DNA of 47,789 bases, from positions 1 through 47,789 of the forward strand of contig JACPRP010000069.1 in assembly GCA_016189905.1 (NCBI GenBank), written 5' to 3'. The notes below the pieces were generated by a model. The model had not been told where the DNA came from and searched no databases. It saw only the letters and a program-made list of their open reading frames with translations. Each line of letters begins with the position of its first letter. Position 1 is the stretch's first letter. Origin of the DNA: Chloroflexota bacterium. GTDB lineage: Bacteria; Chloroflexota; UBA6077; FW602-bin22; JACPRP01. This document shows, piece after piece, positions 34,859 to 43,292 of the stretch. A program made the position numbers and the translations under genes.

Positions 34859-35680
34859 TTGCGAAGAGCTAGGATCCCCATATTATTGTTTCATCGCGTA
34901 ACGGACGAGGCGTCTTCATCCCTGGCGGAGTACTCTGTTTCGCCGCAGATGTTTGCCGAGCAAATGGCCTGTCTGGCCGCGAGAGGTTACGCGACGATAT
35001 CATTATCGCAAGTCCTGGAGCATCTCATCCAGGGGAAGCCCGTCCTGCCCCGATCTGTGGCGATCACTTTCGATGATGGCTATCTGGACACATACTCGGC
35101 GGCGTTTCCTGTGCTCGCTCATCACAACTTCACTGCGACAGTGTTCATTGTGGCCGATAGGGTGGGAGGAAAAGCCGAATGGGACGCTAGCTGTGAAGAG
35201 ACGCCTGCGCCGTTGATGACCTGGGCGCAGATTCGAGAGATGGCTGCGAAAGGCATCTGCTTCGAAGCTCACTCGTGCACCCATCCAGATCTGACGGCGC
35301 TCAGCGCCCCGGATGCATGGCTGGAAATCGAGCGGCCTCGCCGTGTCATCGAGGAAGAGCTAGGTGTCAAGGTTAGATTCTTTGCCTATCCGCACGCCCG
35401 TTCGAACGAGGCCGTTCATCAGTTAGTGGCGCAGGCAGGGTATCTGGCGGCGTTCGGCGCGCGCTGGGGCCCGGCCGATTGTACGAATGACGTGTATGCA
35501 ATAAACCGTTTGCTGGTATTGAGAGATCACGATCTCAACTACTTCAAATGGATGCTAGAGCTGGGGGTTGAGCATCCGTGGTATCACCAAATAGTGAAAG
35601 ACAAGAGGGCGCTGGTGCGCAATCTTCTGGCGTCTCGCCTGACTACTCGGAAGGTGCCTTTGTCGCAAACGAAGTTATGA
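34859..35680 (+). CDS. Polysaccharide deacetylase (NodB/CE4 family)
   Basis: 273 aa from TTG 34859, with GAGAGGG eight bases upstream. NodB motif 1 is AITFDDGYLDTY (~70-80), with the metal-binding and base aspartates. Motif 2 is EAHSCTHPDLT (~140-150), the H-x3-H metal ligands. RFFAYPHARSNE matches motif 3. No signal peptide or membrane segment is visible, so as annotated it is cytoplasmic, which is unusual but known for enzymes acting on lipid-linked precursors. It removes N- or O-acetyl groups from a sugar chain; the substrate is unknown. First gene after the leader, ahead of two GT4 genes on the same strand. Confidence 0.88.
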   Translation: MRRARIPILLFHRVTDEASSSLAEYSVSPQMFAEQMACLAARGYATISLSQVLEHLIQGKPVLPRSVAITFDDGYLDTYSAAFPVLAHHNFTATVFIVADRVGGKAEWDASCEETPAPLMTWAQIREMAAKGICFEAHSCTHPDLTALSAPDAWLEIERPRRVIEEELGVKVRFFAYPHARSNEAVHQLVAQAGYLAAFGARWGPADCTNDVYAINRLLVLRDHDLNYFKWMLELGVEHPWYHQIVKDKRALVRNLLASRLTTRKVPLSQTKL

Positions 35681-35753
35681 GTGACGTGCAGGACTAAGGG
35701 TTAAGGGTTGATGAAGGAGGATGTGGGGAGCTTTTATCGTAAACGAAGCTATC

Positions 35754-35770
35754 GGTTACACCGGGTAACC
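35754..35770 (+). repeat. Small perfect hairpin before the GT4 gene
   Basis: GGTTAC-ACCGG-GTAACC, 6-bp stem ending 15 bases before the ATG at 35785; could affect ribosome access. Too weak and without U-run for a terminator. Confidence 0.35.
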
Positions 35771-35784
35771 ACTGGTGGCGATGT

Positions 35785-36954
35785 ATGCGTAAGAATCGGC
35801 GTCTGAGGGTGGCATTACTGGCGCCCATCGAGCCCAGGCTGGACCCGTACGCTGAGCTACTGGCCGACGGAATCCGGCGAGCAGGCTGCAGATGTGTGGT
35901 CCAGCGAGCGTTCTCGCTGCGCTGGTACTTGCGCTGCGCGCGTGACCTGGACGTTTTGCACCTGCACTGGCTCGAATTTGTGTACGCTGCCCAGTCCACA
36001 ACGGGCACGATCCGGAAGTTGATTTCCCTGATACTGGCGTTGCTGATCGCCAAGATGATCGGAGCGAAAGTAGTCTATACCGTGCACGACGTCGTTCCTC
36101 GCACGTCGAAGTATCCTTATTTGAGCTGGTTGGCGAATCAGGTCGTGTTCCGCGTTGCCAATCGAATCCACGTGCACGATGTCACCAGCCGCCAGAGGGT
36201 TGTCGAGCGATTCGGGCGCGCCGTGCCGATATATGTTATCCCGCACGGCAACTACGTCGGCGTCTATCCCAACAGCAGCACGCGCATCATGTCGAGGCTG
36301 AGGCTGGGCTTGCCTGAAAGGGCTTTTGTGTATCTCTTTCTCGGGCAGATCCACCCGAACACGGGCGTCGAGGATCTGATTCTGGCCTTCACGGGATTAC
36401 GAGACCCCGATGCCCTGCTGTTGATCGCCGGCTGGTCCCCGGATGAAGCTTACGGGGCGAGCTTGCACGATGTGGCAGGTGGCGATCACCGCGTTATTAT
36501 GCGTCACGGCCTGGTGGATGCGGCTGACATCCAGTACTACATGAAGGCCTGCGATATCTGCGTTCTGCCGTATCCAGGCGGTACTACTATGGGCGCAGTG
36601 CTCCTGGCGTTCTCATTCGGGAAGCCCGTTATTGCGCCAAATGTTGACAATCTGCGAGATCTCGTGCTCGGGGATAGAGGTATCCTGTACGACGGAACTG
36701 AAGTAACTGGGCTGCTTCAGTCGCTCAGAGCAGGTAGCAGGATGGACTTACGGCGCGCGGAGGCCGCAGCGCTCACGCTGGCAAGAAGGTTCGATTGGTT
36801 ATCAATCGGGCGCCAGCACGTGATTGCTTACCGCACAAGCGGGGCATCTTTTGGAGAGTTCGGACCGGGTGCTGCTGGCAGCATAGCGCATCCCGAAGGT
36901 AATCTCGACACGTCAACAGACCACTCGATTGGCCTGGAGGCCCGGCTGCGTTAA
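35785..36954 (+). CDS. GT-B glycosyltransferase, GT4-like
   Basis: 389 aa. The N-terminal Rossmann half has RVALLAPIEPRLDPYAELLA and DVLHLHWLEFVY; the centre has VVYTVHDVVPRTSKYPYLSW and IYVIPHGNY; the C-terminal half has YLFLGQIHPNTGVEDLILAF and ICVLPYPGGTTMGAVLLAFS, where the usual E-x7-E helix is altered (first Glu absent). HLHW followed by VHD and PHG is common in GT4 enzymes that build exopolysaccharide side chains. Retaining mechanism and UDP/GDP-sugar donor are inferred from the family. The last ~45 residues are low-complexity. A GGTGGCG Shine-Dalgarno precedes the ATG. Confidence 0.82.
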   Translation: MRKNRRLRVALLAPIEPRLDPYAELLADGIRRAGCRCVVQRAFSLRWYLRCARDLDVLHLHWLEFVYAAQSTTGTIRKLISLILALLIAKMIGAKVVYTVHDVVPRTSKYPYLSWLANQVVFRVANRIHVHDVTSRQRVVERFGRAVPIYVIPHGNYVGVYPNSSTRIMSRLRLGLPERAFVYLFLGQIHPNTGVEDLILAFTGLRDPDALLLIAGWSPDEAYGASLHDVAGGDHRVIMRHGLVDAADIQYYMKACDICVLPYPGGTTMGAVLLAFSFGKPVIAPNVDNLRDLVLGDRGILYDGTEVTGLLQSLRAGSRMDLRRAEAAALTLARRFDWLSIGRQHVIAYRTSGASFGEFGPGAAGSIAHPEGNLDTSTDHSIGLEARLR

Positions 36955-36982
36955 CCAACTTTTGAACTGAGGTGAGTGTATC

Positions 36983-38197
36983 TTGGGCACGCCAAAGAAA
37001 GTAGCTATTCTTACAAACTATCCTCTGGATGCCACCAGGATATCTAGCGGGATCGCTACTGTGGCTTACCACCTCGTCGCGGGACTGAGGCAATACGATG
37101 ATCTGGATATTCACGTGATTCACTGTCATTCCGAGATTCCTCACAGCAGAACGTTGGTCGACGGTAATCTCACAGTGTGCTATCTTTCGGAACCACGACG
37201 CCGGGTGGTGCCGAGTGAGGTCGCTGGGTTGAATAGAGTGGTGCGCATCCTCAGGCAACTGAAGCCGGATGTCGTAAACGCCCATACTGGTGCATACGCA
37301 GTGGCGGGGCTTCGGGCGGGCTTCCCGACGATCTACACCGTACACAGCCTGGCCTATAAGCACCATAAGCAAATGGCGATTGTCAGGAGTGCTTTCGATC
37401 GTCTCGGGTTGCTGCTGGATGCCAGATTAGAACGGTGTGCGGTACGCGGAGTTCAGGATATCATAGCCGTCAGCTCCTCCGTGATCACCGAATACAGGCG
37501 TTTCAGCGACGCCGTTTTCCACCGCATAGAAAACCCTGTTTCTGAGGATTTCTTTGCCGTAACCAGCGGTGAGAAGCCGGGGCGTCTGATTTACCTGGGC
37601 GTAGTATCCGAAGAGAAGGGCGTACTCACTCTGCTCAAAGCCTTGAAGGTCGCGGTTCAGTCTATCCCTTCGGCGCACCTGCACATCGCCGGCCAGATAC
37701 GCGACGAAAAATACTACCGGGTCCTCGTGGATTACGTTCATGCTAACGGATTGGAGGAAAAGGTCCGTTTTCTGGGTTTGCTGGACAAGGCCGCTGTGCT
37801 GCGTGAGTACGCGGAATGCGAGATGCTAGTGCTTCCCTCACGGCAGGAGAATTCACCTATGGTCATTCGAGAAGCGATGGCGGCCGGCAAGCCGGTGATT
37901 GCTACGAGAGTAGGCGGGATTGGAGACCTCGTGCGTGACGGAAAGACCGGCTTCGTCATCGATGTGGACGATGTCGAGAGTCTGGCTGATCGAATGGTGG
38001 AGCTTCTTCGCCGTCCAGATCTGCGAGCAGGGATGGGCAAAATGGCTCGATTAGAGGCGGCTTCACGTTTCCGCCTCGATCAGGTAGCCGAGCGTTACAG
38101 AGTTGTTTATCTAGCGGTGGCCGAACGGAGCAGGCCTGTGGCCGAGAATCTCACCATCGATGCGGGTAGATCCACGCTTGTCGGCGCAAATCAGTGA
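36983..38197 (+). CDS. GT-B glycosyltransferase, GT4 family
   Basis: 404 aa from TTG 36983 with GAGGTGAG about ten bases upstream. SSGIATVAYHLVAGLRQYDD is the N-terminal glycine loop, VNAHTGAYAV and IYTVHSLAYK the acceptor side, RLIYLGVVSEEKGVLTLLKA starts the C-terminal domain, and LPSRQENSPMVIREAMAAGK carries the E-x7-E pair (~290-310) with VIATRVGGIGDLV, the classic GT4 nucleotide-sugar site. Cytoplasmic. Last of three plus-strand genes; it converges with glyA with only 51 bases between stops and no obvious terminator hairpin. Confidence 0.88.
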   Translation: MGTPKKVAILTNYPLDATRISSGIATVAYHLVAGLRQYDDLDIHVIHCHSEIPHSRTLVDGNLTVCYLSEPRRRVVPSEVAGLNRVVRILRQLKPDVVNAHTGAYAVAGLRAGFPTIYTVHSLAYKHHKQMAIVRSAFDRLGLLLDARLERCAVRGVQDIIAVSSSVITEYRRFSDAVFHRIENPVSEDFFAVTSGEKPGRLIYLGVVSEEKGVLTLLKALKVAVQSIPSAHLHIAGQIRDEKYYRVLVDYVHANGLEEKVRFLGLLDKAAVLREYAECEMLVLPSRQENSPMVIREAMAAGKPVIATRVGGIGDLVRDGKTGFVIDVDDVESLADRMVELLRRPDLRAGMGKMARLEAASRFRLDQVAERYRVVYLAVAERSRPVAENLTIDAGRSTLVGANQ

Positions 38198-38248
38198 TCG
38201 TTCCTGCTGGAGAAAGCCGACCGGCGTGATCCTCGATGAGGAAGACTA

Positions 38249-39484
38249 TCAAGTGGGAAGTGGGAATCGCTGGGAAATGGATCTGACGGATTCCGCTGCC
38301 CATGCGAGCGTCTTCTGATCCTGAGGCTGAGATAGGACAGCGTCGATGATCTCAGCTATCTGGACCATTTCAGGCTCTTTCATCCCTCGGGTGGTGACGG
38401 CTGGCGTGCCTATTCTAATTCCACTAGTCACCACTGGGCTGCGTGTATCGAAGGGCACGGCGTTCTTGTTAACGCTGATTCCGACGCTGTCGAGGACATC
38501 CTCGGCCTGTTTCCCTGTAATATCTCTGTCGGTAAGATTGACTAGCAGCAGATGGTTCTCCGTCCCATTTGAGACGAGACGGAAGTTGCGTCCCATCAGC
38601 TCGTCGGCGAGCACCCCTGAGTTCTTGACCACCTGGCGCTGATAATCGCGAAACCGCCCGCTCTGCGCCTCCTTGAAGCACACCGCTTTTGCCGCCACCA
38701 CGTGTTCCAGCGGTCCGCCTTGCATACCTGGGAAGACAGCAGAGTCGACTGCTCTCGCCAGCTCTTTTTTGCAGAGAATAAACCCACCGCGCGGGCCGCG
38801 GAGCGTCTTGTGGGTCGTGCTGGTCACGATGTCGGCGCAGGTGACAGGGTTGGGATGCAGCCCAGCGGCAACCAGCCCAGCGAAATGGGCCATATCGACG
38901 AAAAGGCGGGCGCCAACTTCGTCGGCGATGCTTCGGAAAGCCTGGAAGTCGATCACCCGTGGGTAGGCGCTGGCACCGGCGACGATCAGTTTGGGGCGTT
39001 CCTGCTGGGCGAGCCGCCGTACTTCGTCGTAGTCTATCGTTTCGGTATCTCTGCTTACGCCGTAGGGAACGATACGATAGAGCTTGCCTGAGAAGTTCAC
39101 CGGGCTGCCGTGTGTAAGGTGTCCGCCGTGTGCGAGGTTCATCCCTAGAACGGTGTCACCGAGATTGACCACTGACATGTAGGCCGCCATGTTCGCCTGC
39201 GAGCCGGAATGAGGCTGAACGTTAGCGTGTTCGGCCCCAAACAGGATCTTCGCCCGCTCGATGGCCAGTTGCTCGATCTTATCGATGTACTCGCAGCCGC
39301 CATAATAGCGGTGCCCAGGATATCCTTCCGCATACTTATTGGTGAGAATTGATCCTGTCGCTTGCAGGATAGCGGGGTCTACGAAATTCTCGGAGGCTAT
39401 AAGCTCAAGGTTACGCTCCTCACGTTGCTTCTCTGCCTCGATGAGCGCAGCGATTTCGGGGTCTACATCTTTGAGATTGCTCAT
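38249..39484 (-). CDS. glyA: Serine hydroxymethyltransferase
   Basis: 411 aa, full length. Family landmarks: [20 protein letters not shown] at the N-terminus, [18 protein letters not shown] (tetrahydrofolate and PLP contacts), [15 protein letters not shown] with the PLP-ring Asp, and [17 protein letters not shown] with the Schiff-base lysine (~residue 225). It interconverts serine and glycine with tetrahydrofolate and feeds one-carbon metabolism. A good promoter (39539-39567) gives a leader of about 48 bases, too short for a riboswitch. It is separated from the thiolase unit by a strong hairpin. Confidence 0.97.
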   Translation of the reverse strand: MSNLKDVDPEIAALIEAEKQREERNLELIASENFVDPAILQATGSILTNKYAEGYPGHRYYGGCEYIDKIEQLAIERAKILFGAEHANVQPHSGSQANMAAYMSVVNLGDTVLGMNLAHGGHLTHGSPVNFSGKLYRIVPYGVSRDTETIDYDEVRRLAQQERPKLIVAGASAYPRVIDFQAFRSIADEVGARLFVDMAHFAGLVAAGLHPNPVTCADIVTSTTHKTLRGPRGGFILCKKELARAVDSAVFPGMQGGPLEHVVAAKAVCFKEAQSGRFRDYQRQVVKNSGVLADELMGRNFRLVSNGTENHLLLVNLTDRDITGKQAEDVLDSVGISVNKNAVPFDTRSPVVTSGIRIGTPAVTTRGMKEPEMVQIAEIIDAVLSQPQDQKTLAWAAESVRSISQRFPLPT

Positions 39485-39538
39485 TTGATCTTCATCTCCA
39501 GGGCAAGTGCGCGGTTCAGACCGCCGACGCCGGCTAAC

Positions 39539-39567
39539 ATTATACCGAAGCTGCGACGTGCTGTCCA
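39539..39567 (-). promoter_or_regulatory. glyA promoter
   Basis: Minus strand TGGACA (39562-39567), 17-base spacer, TATAAT (39539-39544). Confidence 0.75.
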
Positions 39568-39586
39568 GGCACCTTTGATCCTGAAG

Positions 39587-39614
39587 GTGGGGGCGTTCAG
39601 ATGAACGCCCCCAC
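39587..39614 (-). terminator. Hairpin after the thiolase-DUF35 unit
   Basis: GTGGGGGCGTTC (39587-39598) and GAACGCCCCCAC (39603-39614), 12-bp perfect stem with 4-base loop, 27 bases past the DUF35 stop. There is no U-run after it on the minus strand, so termination strength is uncertain; it may protect the mRNA end. Confidence 0.6.
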
Positions 39615-39641
39615 GATTGAATGCTCGGACTGAAAATGCTA

Positions 39642-40094
39642 TCAGTTGCCTCTGACCGGCTTGAACGCGTGAACGACGCGGCTCATTGGACCAGGCACTT
39701 CGAGCACGGCAAGCTCGACTTCTCTGCCAATTTCGAGGTCGTCTTCGGTGGTCTCGACCAATCGGGTGAGCATCCTCAACCCGTTGTCGAATTCGACCAT
39801 AGCCATATAGAGCGGTATCTCGAACACAGGGGGAACGCCCGCCGTTTGGACGGTGCAGGAGTAGATTCTGGCTTTCCTGGGCAGATCGATCCACTCGAAC
39901 TCATCAGAAGTGCAATTGGGGCAAAGCGTGCGGGGTGGCCAGGGAATGTGCCCGCAGCTAGTGCATTTCGTCGTCGTCAGCCGGCCCTCGCGTAGGGAGT
40001 CATAGAATTTGTACAGCTTGTTCTGTTCGGCTGCTTCCAATGGATAGACATCCATGGTGTTGATGTATGGCTGTTCGCTCATCCGTTCGCTCAT
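39642..40094 (-). CDS. DUF35 acyl-CoA-associated protein (zinc ribbon + OB fold)
   Basis: 150 aa. A helical start is followed by the rubredoxin-like zinc ribbon [18 protein letters not shown] (~residues 40-57) and an OB-fold half ([20 protein letters not shown] ... [10 protein letters not shown]). DUF35 proteins pair with SCP2-type thiolases and related enzymes and help bind or channel acyl-CoA substrates. Its start overlaps the stop of the thiolase gene by four bases (ATGA), which agrees with a two-subunit enzyme. An ATG four codons in is an alternative start. Confidence 0.9.
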   Translation of the reverse strand: MSERMSEQPYINTMDVYPLEAAEQNKLYKFYDSLREGRLTTTKCTSCGHIPWPPRTLCPNCTSDEFEWIDLPRKARIYSCTVQTAGVPPVFEIPLYMAMVEFDNGLRMLTRLVETTEDDLEIGREVELAVLEVPGPMSRVVHAFKPVRGN

Positions 40095-41266
40095 TTGGGC
40101 TCTCTCCCATAGATCATGATTGTGTGCTCGGTGGCGAATCCGCTGAGATTATGTGTCAAGGCGATCTCGGCGTTCGGCACCTGCCGGTCGCCGGCGTGCC
40201 CGTGAAGCTGCTGCTTCATCTCGATGGCCTGCGCGATACCGGTGGCTCCGAACGGGTGGCCTCTGCTGATAAGTCCGCCACCTGGGTTGACTACGACCTG
40301 GCCCCCGTAGTCTGAACGCCCTTCCTCGATGAACTTGCCGCCTTCCCCCTTTGCGCAGAAGCCAAGTTCTTCGTACTCGATGATCTCCGATATGGTGAAG
40401 CAGTCGTGTACCTCGGCGACGTCGATGTCCTCGGGTGCAACCCCTGCCATCTGGTAAGCGTTTTTGGCGGCGACGCGCAGCCTCGGCCATTCCGCCCAAC
40501 CGGGGACGTTGGCGGCATTGTTGCCCCCACCCGCCTGACCCGTGCCCCATATCCAAATGGGTTCGTTCGTGAAATCCTTCACTCGGTGCTCGGCGGCGAG
40601 AACGATGACGGCCGCGCCATCGGTTATCGGACAGCAATCAAAGAGGTTCAGCGGTTTAGCCACTAGCTTCGACGCGTAGACCTCTTCGACCGTGATCGGC
40701 TTGCGGAACTGGGCGATTGGGTTTCTGGCGCCGTTCCTTCGGTTTTTCACGGAAACGAGAGCGAGCTGTTCCTTGGTCGTGCCGTACTCCTTCATATGCC
40801 GCTGCGCAACCATAGCGAAAGACGGTGGCGCAGTGAGCCCGTGGATAGCGTCCCATTCTCGGTCGCCCGCGGCCAGAGTGTGATGCACGGTTTCGGCCGG
40901 GTTCGGTGTGTACATCTTCTCCGCGCCGGCCACCATTATGACGTCGGCAAGACCGGAAGCGATGAAGCCATAAGCCAGCCTTATCGCCGAGCTACCGCTG
41001 GCGCAAAGCAACTCGACGCGCGCAACAAGCTTGCTTGGCGTGACTCCCAGCGTCTCCGCGGCGAGCGGCGCCACGTGGGTCTGGAAGACGAACCTCTCCG
41101 GCATCACCGTCGACAACAAAAACCCTTCGATGTCATTGGGGGATAGTCCAGGGGCGCTGTCGTAGCAGGCTTTGCCCGCCTCGGAGATTAGATCACGGTA
41201 GGTCGCCTGGCGCGCGCCAAACTTGGAGGCGCCCCCAGCAACCACGGCTACCCTCCTGATTTCCAT
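40091..41266 (-). CDS. SCP2-type thiolase-like protein (acyl-CoA acetyltransferase family)
   Basis: 391 aa, full length. VELLCASGSSAIRLAYG contains the nucleophilic Cys (~residue 87), EVHDCFTISEIIEYEELGF carries the HDCF form of the second motif that marks SCP2/SCP-x-like thiolases, and GGLISRGHPFGATGIAQ contains the catalytic His (~345). These enzymes cleave or form beta-keto-acyl-CoA; members paired with DUF35 proteins act in lipid, sterol side-chain or archaeal-type acetoacetyl-CoA metabolism. Which applies here is unknown. AAGGAGG lies ten bases before the ATG. Confidence 0.9.
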   Translation of the reverse strand: MEIRRVAVVAGGASKFGARQATYRDLISEAGKACYDSAPGLSPNDIEGFLLSTVMPERFVFQTHVAPLAAETLGVTPSKLVARVELLCASGSSAIRLAYGFIASGLADVIMVAGAEKMYTPNPAETVHHTLAAGDREWDAIHGLTAPPSFAMVAQRHMKEYGTTKEQLALVSVKNRRNGARNPIAQFRKPITVEEVYASKLVAKPLNLFDCCPITDGAAVIVLAAEHRVKDFTNEPIWIWGTGQAGGGNNAANVPGWAEWPRLRVAAKNAYQMAGVAPEDIDVAEVHDCFTISEIIEYEELGFCAKGEGGKFIEEGRSDYGGQVVVNPGGGLISRGHPFGATGIAQAIEMKQQLHGHAGDRQVPNAEIALTHNLSGFATEHTIMIYGREPK

Positions 41267-41396
41267 TACAAAGCTTCCTCCTTGAATTGTGCTCGGACTG
41301 GTCGATCGATCCCGGCTTGGCGGTTAATGCCTTGGCCAGGCCGCGACCTCGATTGGTGCTAAGTACACTGCAACAAGTGTGGCAGGTGATCTCATC

Positions 41397-41414
41397 GTCC
41401 TTCTGCGGAAGGAC
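41397..41414. repeat. 18-bp palindromic hairpin repeat, copy B
   Basis: GTCCTTCTGCGGAAGGAC; exact reverse-complement match to 8560-8577. Lies in the gap upstream of the thiolase gene. Confidence 0.6.
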
Positions 41415-41444
41415 AAAGAGCACAAAGAATTGTTGGGAATCCCT

Positions 41445-41462
41445 GTCGTTCTGCGGAAGGAC
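41445..41462. repeat. 18-bp palindromic hairpin repeat, copy C
   Basis: GTCGTTCTGCGGAAGGAC, one base different from copy B, 48 bases further on. Confidence 0.55.
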
Positions 41463-41570
41463 GGTGAACCCTATTGCGCAACACTCCGCAGCGATGGCAA
41501 GTTCGCAGCCGCCGATGCTTGCTACAAATGCGGCTGAATTGCCGGTTACCCTTTCCTACGCTATGCAGTA

Positions 41571-41682
41571 TATCACGACGGGGGCAAATTATGAATAAGC
41601 GAATCTCTTGATCTTGATATCGAGGATAGGGTTGAGGGGATATCACGACGGGGACAATTTGTGAACAGGGAATCCCTTGACA
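41571..41682 (+). repeat. Two imperfect ~42-bp direct repeats upstream of the zinc-ribbon gene
   Basis: ATATCACGACGGGG begins copies at 41571 and 41640; they stay similar through GAATCTCTTGA and GAATCCCTTGA. Period 69 bases. The second copy ends in the -35 element of the promoter at 41677; the first copy lacks an equivalent promoter. The 41267-41570 gap otherwise shows only the two palindromes. Confidence 0.55.
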
Positions 41683-41704
41683 TACTGATAAAAAGCGTTA
41701 TTAT
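41677..41704 (+). promoter_or_regulatory. Promoter of the zinc-ribbon gene
   Basis: TTGACA (41677-41682), 16-base spacer, TATTAT (41699-41704); the predicted transcript starts about 70 bases before the chosen ATG at 41781. Confidence 0.65.
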
Positions 41705-41780
41705 TTGTTTGACTAAGTTGGACATTGACGAGCAGCGAGAAGTTCAAGTTCATTCTAAATCTGAAAAGGAGATGGGGCAG

Positions 41781-41975
41781 ATGGCAGGTGTTTGCTCATG
41801 GTGCGGGACCCCGTTAGCGGAGGGTTCTGCGTCCGTAGATTTTCTGTGCTCTTCTTGTGCGAAGAAGGCGAGCGAAAATGAGCGTACGAAAGTAAACCCG
41901 AGGAGGGAATGGCGTCCCTGGATGCCGGAGTATCCTTATCCGAAGCTGGATAGGGGAGATACCAGACGGGTGTAA
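41781..41975 (+). CDS. Small zinc-ribbon protein of unknown function
   Basis: 64 aa from ATG 41781, with AAAAGGAG about nine bases upstream; the frame is open back to 41661, but the promoter lies inside that extension. CSWCGTPLAEGSASVDFLCSSC gives two CxxC knuckles 15 residues apart, the geometry of a treble-clef or zinc-ribbon site. The tail is basic and Trp/Pro/Tyr-rich (REWRPWMPEYPYPKL). No family recognised. Followed by a large hairpin at 42004-42055. Its neighbours are two other small genes with stress-protein character. Confidence 0.65.
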   Translation: MAGVCSWCGTPLAEGSASVDFLCSSCAKKASENERTKVNPRREWRPWMPEYPYPKLDRGDTRRV

Positions 41976-42003
41976 TTCCGGACCTTCAGGTCACGGACGC
42001 AAT

Positions 42004-42055
42004 GACACAAAGCAGAGAGAGCCAGCAATCGCGCTGGCTCCCTCTGCTTTGTGTC
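42004..42055. terminator. Large hairpin between convergent small genes
   Basis: GACACAAAGCAGAG (42004-42017) pairs with CTCTGCTTTGTGTC (42042-42055), and GAGCCAGC (42019-42026) with GCTGGCTC (42033-42040) around a 6-base loop: about 22 bp with one internal A/C mismatch. It sits between the zinc-ribbon gene (+) and the DUF2795 gene (-), so it probably serves as a two-way terminator. Confidence 0.75.
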
Positions 42056-42073
42056 CTGGCTAGAGGTCCTTGG

Positions 42074-42280
42074 TTATTCGACCTTGCCAACCCCACTCAT
42101 CACGTCGGCCATACTGTTGTATGTCCGGTCCGGTATCCGCTCCAACGTATCGAGGACGTTTCTCGGGGCGTTATTGCGGCGCGCGTGAGAAATGAGATCC
42201 TGTTTGGAGCATGGGAACTTGATTCCGCCGAGAAACTGCGTGAGATTCTCAGGCGAAATACCTTTCTGATACTCTGCCAT
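42074..42280 (-). CDS. DUF2795 family small protein
   Basis: 68 aa. The sequence GGIKFPCSKQDLISHARRNN followed by VLDTLERIPDRTYNSMADVM fits the DUF2795 pattern (a Lys-Gln-Asp-Leu motif, an LERLPDR-like turn and an ADVM end), a small helical domain with no established function, common in actinobacteria and Chloroflexota. GGAGGT lies eight bases before the ATG. A perfect inverted repeat at 42307-42327 lies just upstream in the leader. The overlapping frame at 42249-42539 is a shadow. Confidence 0.8.
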   Translation of the reverse strand: MAEYQKGISPENLTQFLGGIKFPCSKQDLISHARRNNAPRNVLDTLERIPDRTYNSMADVMSGVGKVE

Positions 42281-42306
42281 TTCTTTTTACCTCCATTGTG
42301 AATGGT

Positions 42307-42327
42307 GCTATCCGTCGACCGGATAGC
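42307..42327. repeat. Perfect inverted repeat upstream of the DUF2795 gene
   Basis: GCTATCCG-TCGAC-CGGATAGC, 8-bp arms, about 27 bases before the start codon; a possible operator or mRNA hairpin. Confidence 0.5.
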
Positions 42328-42501
42328 TGGACTGGTGTTAACTTAAGCGTTTCATCTCTGCGTCTCGGTGGAATGAGATGTCCTTCCTGAGATTCGCAAG
42401 TTCCGTGCCAATATGCCCGGCCATCGTGTTGAATGTACAAGTTATTGAAAAGGCTGACGCCTGGGTGATGCCAACAGTCAACCTGGCACAAGATTGGGGG
42501 C

Positions 42502-42530
42502 TTGACATTTGTCGAACTATTGTCTATCAT
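42502..42530 (+). promoter_or_regulatory. Promoter of the KGG-repeat gene
   Basis: TTGACA (42502-42507), 17-base spacer, TATCAT (42525-42530), about 140 bases of leader before the ATG. Confidence 0.7.
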
Positions 42531-42680
42531 AGCTGTCATTCCAATGGGAACGGTGAAAATTTGCTAAGTTCTGAAGAATAGATAGCAATATCTTCACATT
42601 AGATGCTTCCCTGTGGCTCGAGGCATCATGGAGTTCCGAACCGGAATATTAAAGTTTGTGCTAGAAGGAGGTGTGCGGCA

Positions 42681-42998
42681 ATGGGCAAAACGGGTGGTGA
42701 GATGACGGTAAAAGAGGCTGGGAGAATGGGTGGCAACGCCGTCAAGAAGAAGTACGGAGCCGAGTTCTACTCGAAGATCGGCAAGAAGGGCGGCGAGGCT
42801 GTTTCTGAGGAAAGAGGAACTGAGTTCTACTCGAAGATCGGCAAGAAGGGCGGCGACACCGTCAAAGAGAGGCATGGGGCTGATTTCTATGCTGAAATCG
42901 GTCGCAAGGGTGGCGAGGCGGTAAAGCGCAAACATGGCCCGGAGTATTACAGCACCATCGGCAAGAAAGGCGGGCGAGCGGCGAAAAAGACCCGCTAG
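42681..42998 (+). CDS. KGG-repeat stress-type protein (GsiB/LEA-like)
   Basis: 105 aa from ATG 42681, behind the very strong site AGAAGGAGGTG; the frame is open to 42603 without support. After a short lead it is four tandem copies of a ~22-residue unit, consensus G-x-x-F/Y-Y-x-x-I-G-x-K-G-G-x-x-x-K/E, e.g. YGAEFYSKIGKKGGEAV. The first two copies are nearly identical at the DNA level too (TCTACTCGAAGATCGGCAAG recurs). KGG-motif proteins such as B. subtilis GsiB and plant Em proteins are hydrophilic, disordered desiccation or starvation proteins. A high translation rate is expected. The exact role is inferred from the family. Confidence 0.85.
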   Translation: MGKTGGEMTVKEAGRMGGNAVKKKYGAEFYSKIGKKGGEAVSEERGTEFYSKIGKKGGDTVKERHGADFYAEIGRKGGEAVKRKHGPEYYSTIGKKGGRAAKKTR

Positions 42999-43292
42999 CC
43001 AGGTTCAATACTCTTTCCCGATGGTTGTTTCACGCTCGGCACGAGGGCACGTAACCACGAAATACACGAAGCATTTGAAGAATGTAGAGGGTACAGGGAA
43101 GGAGTATAATACTGTTTCTCGGACTAATGCGAAATCGGTGGATGGCCCATCTGGCTCTGCTGCAAAGCAGGCTGGGTTGGCCGCCGCCGAATTGTTGTGC
43201 CCCGTTTCTACGACAGGAAGGTAATGCTTCCTGATACCGCTTGTGTATAGAGACGCCCTAAGTTATGCTGTTGGGAAGCGTGGCATTTGGTA
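42999..43292. other. Non-coding stretch after the KGG gene
   Basis: No supported gene. A perfect small hairpin CAGGAAG-GTAATG-CTTCCTG lies at 43214-43233, and GCGTGG/CCACGC (43278-43283 with 43296-43301) overlaps the end of the dehydrogenase gene; neither has a U-run. Confidence 0.4.

Noticed and set aside
42249-42539. 96-aa frame on the minus strand overlapping the DUF2795 start
   Set aside because: It has no ribosome site, conflicts with the well supported DUF2795 gene and shows no protein-like pattern.
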